Below, one piece after another: positions 5,641 through 9,904 of a DNA stretch of 9,904 nt. Every line of letters begins with the position of its first letter. The first letter of the stretch is position 1. A program made the translations under genes and the position numbers. The stretch is from Thermodesulfobacteriota bacterium (GTDB lineage Bacteria > Desulfobacterota > DSM-4660 > Desulfatiglandales > HGW-15): the NCBI GenBank assembly GCA_025454125.1, contig JALOPA010000022.1:1-9904 (forward strand), in the 5' to 3' direction. The notes beneath the pieces were generated by a model. It had not been told where the DNA came from. It worked only from the letters and a program-made list of their open reading frames with translations, and searched no databases.

Positions 5641-6151
5641 CCTATTGCCCGTCTTGGTGTTCTCTTTCTTTGCTTCGGGTGCCCTGGCGGCTCCTTCGGA
5701 CACGGCTTACAAAGAGCCGAGGCCGCTGAAACAGGTCATCGAAAAGGACACGACCGCTGCGACTGCGGAAGCCAAGAAAGAGGAAAAAAAGGATCAGTCG
5801 AAGTATACCTATGACCCCACCGGCAAGACGGATCCCTTCAAATCTTTCATCGCCGAGCAGGAAGAGATGGAGGAGAAAGCCAAAAGGAGACCCAAAACCT
5901 ACCTGGAGACTCTCGATCTGTCCCAGCTCGAACTGATCGCCATTGTCGTTGGGGGCAAGGGCAACTATGCCATGGTGAAGGATTCCAAAGGCACGGGCCA
6001 TGTGATCCAGAAAGGCACGGCCATCGGGACCAACGGTGGGTTTGTTGAACGGATTACGGATAAGGAAGTGGTTATCCGGGAAGAGTACAAGGATTTCAAG
6101 GGCACGGTGAAGTACAAGGATATCGCTAAAAAGCTCCCGTCGTTGATGTAG
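5615..6151 (+). CDS. pilP: Type IV pilus assembly protein PilP, without lipobox
   Basis: PilP is the periplasmic link between the PilN/PilO dimer and the secretin PilQ. Residues 1-25 form a Sec signal peptide with a likely cut after ALA (25/26). There is no cysteine at the cleavage site, whereas well-studied PilP proteins (Pseudomonas, Neisseria) are lipoproteins. A charged, probably disordered region (about 40-95) contains GKTDPFKSF, matching the conserved DPF motif. The C-terminal beta domain (about 98-172) is the classic PilP/HR fold, with LELIAIVVGGKGNYAMVKD and the turn KGTAIGTNGGFVERI. The ATG at 5615 is preferred because AAGGG at 5602-5606 lies 8 nt upstream. An in-frame GTG at 5606 would place that purine run too close. 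The mature protein would be a free periplasmic protein unless the signal stays uncleaved as an anchor. Confidence 0.93.
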   Translation: MQQRNLRNSLLPVLVFSFFASGALAAPSDTAYKEPRPLKQVIEKDTTAATAEAKKEEKKDQSKYTYDPTGKTDPFKSFIAEQEEMEEKAKRRPKTYLETLDLSQLELIAIVVGGKGNYAMVKDSKGTGHVIQKGTAIGTNGGFVERITDKEVVIREEYKDFKGTVKYKDIAKKLPSLM

Positions 6152-6223
6152 TCGTTCCGGGGTTTGAAAGGGCCGGAGATCAGGATAAGCAGGGACGGGA
6201 ATTTAAGACTAAGGAGAAAGTCC

Positions 6224-8626
6224 ATGGGGAAAATGCGGAGCCTGTTTAAAAGGGGAGTATTCTCTTTGGGTTGTGTCGCAGCGGCAGGGTTGACCCTTTG
6301 GGGGTGTGCCGGTTTCGATACCATTGCCGATAACCAGGCTGCCACTGAGAAGTCCACAGCCCCGGTGATAGAGGCCATCAAGGTGACGCCCTCTCAAGAG
6401 CAGACGGTTGTGGAGATTGTCAACTCAGAACCGGTTTTCTACACGGCCTTCAAGCTCCTCGATCCCCCTCGAGTCGTCCTGGACATTCGAGGCGTGCCTG
6501 CCGGCGCTCTGCCTCGAGTCAAAGACGTGAACAACGCCGGGGTCAAAGACATCCTCATTGAAGAGGGAAAGACCCAGATGATGACGACACGGGCAGTCAT
6601 CAACACGACCCAACCCGTGCTCTATCAGACGGAGCCGAGAGGCAATGTGATCGCTCTGACCCTGACTCCGGAAAAGCCGCTGACCGCTTCGGCGCAGGCG
6701 CTTGAGAAGAAAGCCGCCGGCGGTGAAGGAACCGCCGTCACCCCGTCAGAACCGAGGATTTTCTTCAGGGACACTCCCGGCGCCCTGACCCAGGTCCTGG
6801 GGATTGATTTCACTCTCCTGGAACAGGGGAAATCGCGTCTTATCGTGACTACGGACAAGAAAACCAAGTACGACCTGAATCAGCAGGGGCCCAAAATTCT
6901 GGTCCTCAAGGTGCCCGAAGCCACCATTCCGCCTCTGATCATGAGGCACATGGACTCCAAGTACTTTGAAGGCGCGGTCGAGTGGGTCAAAGCGTCCCTG
7001 TCCCAGAAAGACGTTTCCATCGCCATCACGCTCAGGGAAATGGTGCCGTTCCATGTCAAACAGACGGAGAGCGCCATTACCATTGACTTCGGCCCCACAG
7101 CCGTGAAGGCCCCGGAGAGGAAGATTGTGCCTCTGCAGCCGGCTCAGGCCCCGGCGCCTCAAGCCCCGGCAGGTCAGGCTGCGGCGGTGACCCTCATGCC
7201 GCTGCAGCAGAGAGCCGACCAGCCCGGAGTGATTGCAGTTCAGCCGGGAGCGGTTCCTCCCGCGCCGCCGGCGGGCATCCCCGGAATGAAGAAGGACTAC
7301 AAAGGAGCCCCGATGACCATGGACTTCGTCAACGCGGACGTGACGAACATCCTGCGCCTGATCGGCGAAGTCAGCAACCTCAACATCGTGTGGGGCCCGG
7401 AGGTCAAGGGCATCGTCTCCATGAGGCTCAAGGATGTGCCCTGGGATCAGGCCCTGGATCTGATCCTGGACAACAACAACCTGGCCAAGCGGGAACAGGG
7501 CAACGTGATCTGGGTGACCACCAAGGCCGCCATGGCTCAGATCGAAGCGGAAGAAAGACGCAAGATCCAGGAATTTGAGGCCAAGATCGAGGCGGATAGG
7601 AAGAAGATCATCGCGGAGAAGGAAAAGGAAAAAGAGCTGGAACCGCTTCTGACCGAGTACATTCCGGTTGATTTTGCCAAGGCCAGCGAAATCCTGCCCC
7701 TCCTGGCGCTGAGCGAAACCGGCAAGAGCCGCGGCGGCAAGCTGAGCACGGACAGCCGGACCAACACGATCATCCTCACGGACATCGCTTCGAATGTCCA
7801 GATCGCAAAAGGGATCGTCAGACAGTTCGACACGCCCGTCAAGCAGGTGATGATCGAGGCCAGGATCGTGGATGCCACGGACGACTTTATCCGGGATCTG
7901 GGCATCCGGTGGGATCAGTTCCAGGTTCAGAGGCGAAGCGACACCACGGTTCCGTGGACCACGATGGATGCTCTGGACACGACTCCCGCCAACCCGGTGA
8001 CTCCGGGCGGCACAGGAACCACCTTCCCGACCCCTGGAAAGCTCAACAGCCCGACCTTCACTTCCAATGCGCCGTCGGACTGGGCGCCCAATCTGGGCCT
8101 GGTTTTCTCCACTCTCAGCGGGTCAGGCCTGACCGCGATGGTTCTGGATGCTAAGCTCGCACTGGCGGAATCGGAAGGCAAGACGAAGATCATTTCGGCG
8201 CCCAAGGTCATCGCCATGAACGGCCAGGCCGCCACCATCAGCCGAGGCGATTCGATCATCATCCCGGCGACGGAAAACGTGGCCTCCACGACCATCGACG
8301 CGACCCTGTCTCTCGAGGTGACGCCGACGGTGAGCTACAACAACTTCATTACCATGGACGTGAAGGTTACCGACGACACGGCCCCCACCGTGAACCGGAT
8401 TCGGAAAAAAGCTCTCAACACGAAGCTGATGATCAAGAATGGGGACACTGTGGTGATCGGCGGCATTTTCACGGAGAACCAAAGCAACGACGAATCGGGG
8501 ATTCCGGGCCTGCGGCGCATTCCGATCCTGGGATGGCTCTTCAAGGCCCAGCGGCTCACGAACACGAAAACGGAACTCCTGATTTTCCTGACTCCCTCTG
8601 TGGTTGCCTCCTCAATTAAATCCTAG
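6224..8626 (+). CDS. pilQ: Type IV pilus secretin PilQ, with lipobox-like N-terminus
   Basis: PilQ forms the gated outer-membrane ring through which the pilus leaves the cell. The 800-residue protein has a signal peptide ending LTLWGC, with C28 in a lipobox-like position. Two AMIN-type peptidoglycan-binding domains follow (about 48-150 and 178-292), then a Pro/Ala/Gln linker (about 295-360). The secretin N0 domain is at about 362-435 and a highly charged helix at 436-475. The N1 domain lies at about 477-540 and the secretin barrel at about 541-795. The barrel carries the family signature GIPGLRRIPILGWLF at 759-773. ATG 6224 is chosen because AAGGAG at 6211-6216 lies 7 nt upstream. A TTG at 6164 would add 20 charged residues before the signal peptide and lacks a good site. 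The stop shares CTAG with the stop of the convergent HAD gene. Confidence 0.96.
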   Translation: MGKMRSLFKRGVFSLGCVAAAGLTLWGCAGFDTIADNQAATEKSTAPVIEAIKVTPSQEQTVVEIVNSEPVFYTAFKLLDPPRVVLDIRGVPAGALPRVKDVNNAGVKDILIEEGKTQMMTTRAVINTTQPVLYQTEPRGNVIALTLTPEKPLTASAQALEKKAAGGEGTAVTPSEPRIFFRDTPGALTQVLGIDFTLLEQGKSRLIVTTDKKTKYDLNQQGPKILVLKVPEATIPPLIMRHMDSKYFEGAVEWVKASLSQKDVSIAITLREMVPFHVKQTESAITIDFGPTAVKAPERKIVPLQPAQAPAPQAPAGQAAAVTLMPLQQRADQPGVIAVQPGAVPPAPPAGIPGMKKDYKGAPMTMDFVNADVTNILRLIGEVSNLNIVWGPEVKGIVSMRLKDVPWDQALDLILDNNNLAKREQGNVIWVTTKAAMAQIEAEERRKIQEFEAKIEADRKKIIAEKEKEKELEPLLTEYIPVDFAKASEILPLLALSETGKSRGGKLSTDSRTNTIILTDIASNVQIAKGIVRQFDTPVKQVMIEARIVDATDDFIRDLGIRWDQFQVQRRSDTTVPWTTMDALDTTPANPVTPGGTGTTFPTPGKLNSPTFTSNAPSDWAPNLGLVFSTLSGSGLTAMVLDAKLALAESEGKTKIISAPKVIAMNGQAATISRGDSIIIPATENVASTTIDATLSLEVTPTVSYNNFITMDVKVTDDTAPTVNRIRKKALNTKLMIKNGDTVVIGGIFTENQSNDESGIPGLRRIPILGWLFKAQRLTNTKTELLIFLTPSVVASSIKS

Positions 8627-9243
8627 GGCAAACCACAAACGCTGGCAATGTCCAGCAGTTGTTCCACATGAAAGGCAGCGTCCAAGTTCCGGTTCTTGTA
8701 GGCCACGAACGGAACGGACGCTGCCTTTGCTGTTTGAGCGTCCACGGTCGAGTCTCCCACATAGAGCGCCTGATCGGGCCGGATCGAGAAGAAATCCAGA
8801 ATCTTGAAAAGCGGTTCAGGGTGCGGTTTCGGGTTCGCCACGTCCAGAGAAGAGACCACGAGGTCGAAATAGGCGGTGAGGCCGAAAGAATCGAGAACTT
8901 TGCCGATGGTGTTGCTCCGGTTCGTGGCAACGGCGAGCCTGCAGCTGGGCTTGAGCAAAGCCAGGAGCTCCTTCAGCCCCGGCTCGGGGACCATGTCTTG
9001 AATAAAGGGGGTGTAGTCCAGCTGAAAACGGTAGGCGAGGGCCTGCTCCAGATAGGGAGTGCCCTGGAAAACGTGACGAACCGACTCGTCGGCCGTGGCC
9101 ATGTGAATGTAGGCCACCTGCTCTTCCCTGAGCGGAGGCAGCCCGAAATGGGAAAGCAGGTGGTTGTAGAAATTGATGTTGGACCGGCGCGAGTCAAACA
9201 TCACGCCGTCGCAATCAAAGATCACCGCCGCAAAGGAGTTCAT
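8623..9243 (-). CDS. HAD-superfamily phosphatase, phosphoglycolate phosphatase-like
   Basis: The 206-residue protein has all four motifs of the haloacid dehalogenase superfamily. Motif I is DCDGVMFDS, with nucleophile D10 and acid/base D12. Motif II is T107 in AVATNRS, motif III is K139 in NPKPHPEP, and motif IV is GDSTVDAQ with D164 and D168. A helical cap between motifs I and II (about 20-85) places it in subfamily IA, which includes phosphoglycolate phosphatase and pyrimidine or sugar phosphatases. The substrate is not certain. The start at 9243 gives the normal N-terminus for the family, although no strong ribosome binding site precedes it. An upstream in-frame ATG at 9321 lies inside the repeat element. 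It converges with pilQ with a 4-bp overlap. rpsU lies 186 bp upstream on the same strand, with the repeat between them. Confidence 0.9.
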   Translation of the reverse strand: MNSFAAVIFDCDGVMFDSRRSNINFYNHLLSHFGLPPLREEQVAYIHMATADESVRHVFQGTPYLEQALAYRFQLDYTPFIQDMVPEPGLKELLALLKPSCRLAVATNRSNTIGKVLDSFGLTAYFDLVVSSLDVANPKPHPEPLFKILDFFSIRPDQALYVGDSTVDAQTAKAASVPFVAYKNRNLDAAFHVEQLLDIASVCGLP

Positions 9244-9305
9244 TGAAGGTATTGTCCATCTCGGGGAGCGAGGGAAAGACACGATCCAGTCACAAAGCAG
9301 AAGAG

Positions 9306-9424
9306 AGGGACAAAGGGACAAAGCAAAACAAGGGACATAGGCACACAGGCACAGAGGGACAAAGCAGAAGATTTCTTTTTTGTCTTTACCCTTTGTGCCT
9401 TTGACCCTCTGTCCCTTTGTCCCT
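9306..9424 (-). repeat. 9-nt-periodic snap-back repeat element, right copy
   Basis: This is the inverted counterpart of the element at 107-257. The core 9321-9395 is the reverse complement of 160-234 with two mismatches. Its outer arms AGGGACAAAGGGACAAAG (9306-9323) and CTCTGTCCCTTTGTCCCT (9407-9424) pair at 17 of 18 positions, so RNA from either strand can fold into a long imperfect hairpin. It begins only 5 nt after the rpsU stop and ends about 60 nt before the HAD start. It could therefore act as an rpsU terminator or mRNA end, though the T-run within it lies inside the loop, not after the stem. Confidence 0.85.
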
Positions 9425-9429
9425 GGACC

Positions 9430-9618
9430 TTAATACACCTTTCTCATTCTCTTGCGGCGCCTCTTTGCGGCCTTGGCTTGCTTTTTCTTTTTCTGCACGC
9501 TCGGCTTGTCATAGAAGCGACGTTCCTTGATCTCGGAAAAGAACCCTTCTTTGGTGAGCTTTTTCTTGAGATCCCGAATGGCTTTCTCGATCTGATTGTC
9601 CTGAACAACGACTTTCAT
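9430..9618 (-). CDS. rpsU: 30S ribosomal protein S21
   Basis: S21 is a small, very basic protein of the 30S platform that helps translation initiation. The 62-residue product starts MKVVVQDNQIEKAI and contains the conserved segments LKKKLTKEGFF and KERRFYDKPS. It ends in a Lys/Arg-rich tail (KKKKQAKAAKRRRKRMRKVY). ATG 9618 is chosen because AAGGA lies 5 nt upstream. For the in-frame ATG at 9624, that same purine run would touch the start codon, and a third ATG at 9651 adds unrelated residues. The length is normal for bacterial S21. The gene stands without other ribosomal protein genes nearby, as is usual for rpsU. Confidence 0.96.
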   Translation of the reverse strand: MKVVVQDNQIEKAIRDLKKKLTKEGFFSEIKERRFYDKPSVQKKKKQAKAAKRRRKRMRKVY

Positions 9619-9645
9619 AGGCATCCTTCTTTCTAACGAAAGGAC

Positions 9646-9671
9646 GGTCACCCGGCTTCAAGGGTGTGACC
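9646..9671 (-). promoter_or_regulatory. Hairpin in the rpsU leader
   Basis: GGTCACCC (9646-9653) and GGGTGTGACC (9662-9671) pair with a 2-nt bulge around an 8-nt loop. The hairpin sits 28 nt upstream of the rpsU start codon and would be in its leader if transcription begins further upstream. Control of ribosomal protein genes through leader hairpins is common in bacteria, but nothing here identifies a specific regulator. No convincing -35/-10 pair for rpsU was found. Confidence 0.3.
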
Positions 9672-9702
9672 ATCCAAAGTGGTTATTTCCAAACCCACGC
9701 CG

Positions 9703-9774
9703 CTGGATTCCCGCCTTCGCGGGAATCACGGTGACGTGCGAAGGGTTGTCATTCCCGCGAAGGCGGGAATCCAG
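9703..9774. repeat. REP-like inverted repeat, CTGGATTCCCGCCTTCGCGGG type
   Basis: CTGGATTCCCGCCTTCGCGGGAAT (9703-9726) is mirrored by ATTCCCGCGAAGGCGGGAATCCAG (9751-9774), giving 24-nt arms that are perfect reverse complements. Each arm also holds its own small hairpin (CCCGC-CTTC-GCGGG). From memory, this is the common proteobacterial intergenic repeat of the form GTCATTCCCGCGAAGGCGGGAATCCAG. It lies about 85 nt upstream of rpsU and may end transcription coming from a minus-strand gene outside the window. Confidence 0.85.
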
Positions 9775-9787
9775 GTTTTTCAAGGAC

Positions 9788-9839
9788 TTCTGGACCCCGG
9801 CGACCCTGCCCCGGCGAAAGCCGGGGGCCGGGGTGACGG
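9788..9839. repeat. Second REP-like unit with a GAAA-loop hairpin
   Basis: CTTCTGGACCCCGG at the start and CCGGGGTGACGG at the end resemble the borders of the neighbouring REP-like unit with different arms. In the middle, CCCCGGC (9809-9815) and GCCGGGG (9820-9826) form a perfect 7-bp stem closed by GAAA, a very stable loop. It is 13 bp from the previous palindrome, so the two make a composite, BIME-like array. An A7 run at 9879-9885 (T7 on the minus strand) follows at a distance and is not clearly linked. Confidence 0.7.
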
Positions 9840-9904
9840 CTCAGAGGACTTTTCGCGAACGTATCATTATTCAAAAACAAAAAAAGCATCCCGACACTCG
9901 TCCT

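Noticed and set aside
6164..6223. TTG start giving PilQ 20 extra residues
   Set aside because: The extension is highly charged and would bury the signal peptide; ATG 6224 has AAGGAG at ideal spacing.
9244..9321. 26-residue N-terminal extension of the HAD phosphatase
   Set aside because: It is encoded by the end of the repeat element, and the HAD fold normally begins a few residues before motif I, as it does from 9243.
9862..9904. Intrinsic terminator for a minus-strand gene beyond the right edge
   Set aside because: T7 and T5 runs are visible on the minus strand, but the required stem would extend past the window, and the visible part (GAC-GAGT-GTC) does not pair further.

Overview
The window reads as chromosomal DNA of a moderately GC-rich Gram-negative bacterium, most likely a deltaproteobacterium (Desulfobacterota, possibly a Syntrophobacter-like lineage). 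The reasons are the type IV pilus gene order with a small Xre-type gene in front, the AMIN-domain PilQ, the S21 protein sequence, and intergenic spaces full of short low-complexity and REP-like repeats. The lineage is an inference, because no database was searched.

Layout from left to right. A possible gene start on the minus strand runs off the left edge (1-51). A repeat-rich spacer (52-631) leads into surE (632-1399), followed on the same strand by a Nudix hydrolase (1497-1982). The Nudix gene converges on, and overlaps by 53 bp, lepB for signal peptidase I on the minus strand (1930-2529). A second repeat-rich spacer (2530-3112) ends in an AT-rich tract and a strong sigma70-type promoter. 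That promoter reads into a six-gene run: a 66-residue Xre-type DNA-binding protein, then pilM, pilN, pilO, pilP and pilQ (3113-8626). A HAD phosphatase (8623-9243) and rpsU (9430-9618) lie on the minus strand; the HAD gene converges on pilQ so tightly that both stop codons sit in one CTAG. The right end (9619-9904) holds REP-like palindromes.

The central operon encodes the type IV pilus alignment subcomplex. PilM is the cytoplasmic actin-like protein that binds the N-terminus of PilN. PilN and PilO form inner-membrane, coiled-coil dimers. PilP links them to the outer-membrane secretin PilQ. Pilin, the assembly and retraction ATPases and the platform protein (PilA, B, T, C) are not in the window. 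The Xre-type gene sits first in the transcript and is a natural candidate for an operon regulator.

Most unusual features: (1) two copies of a 9-nt-periodic repeat element, in inverted orientation about 9 kb apart and matching at 73 of 75 core positions, bracket the whole cluster; (2) PilP has a plain Sec signal without a lipobox cysteine while PilQ has a lipobox-like N-terminus, the reverse of the usual arrangement; (3) PilM carries a short Gly-Asp-Lys/Arg repeat whose DNA has the same 9-nt period as the flanking repeats; (4) a GGTCGG-type repeat lies upstream of both surE and lepB in the same orientation relative to each gene. I saw no CRISPR array, tRNA, rRNA, transposase or phage gene.
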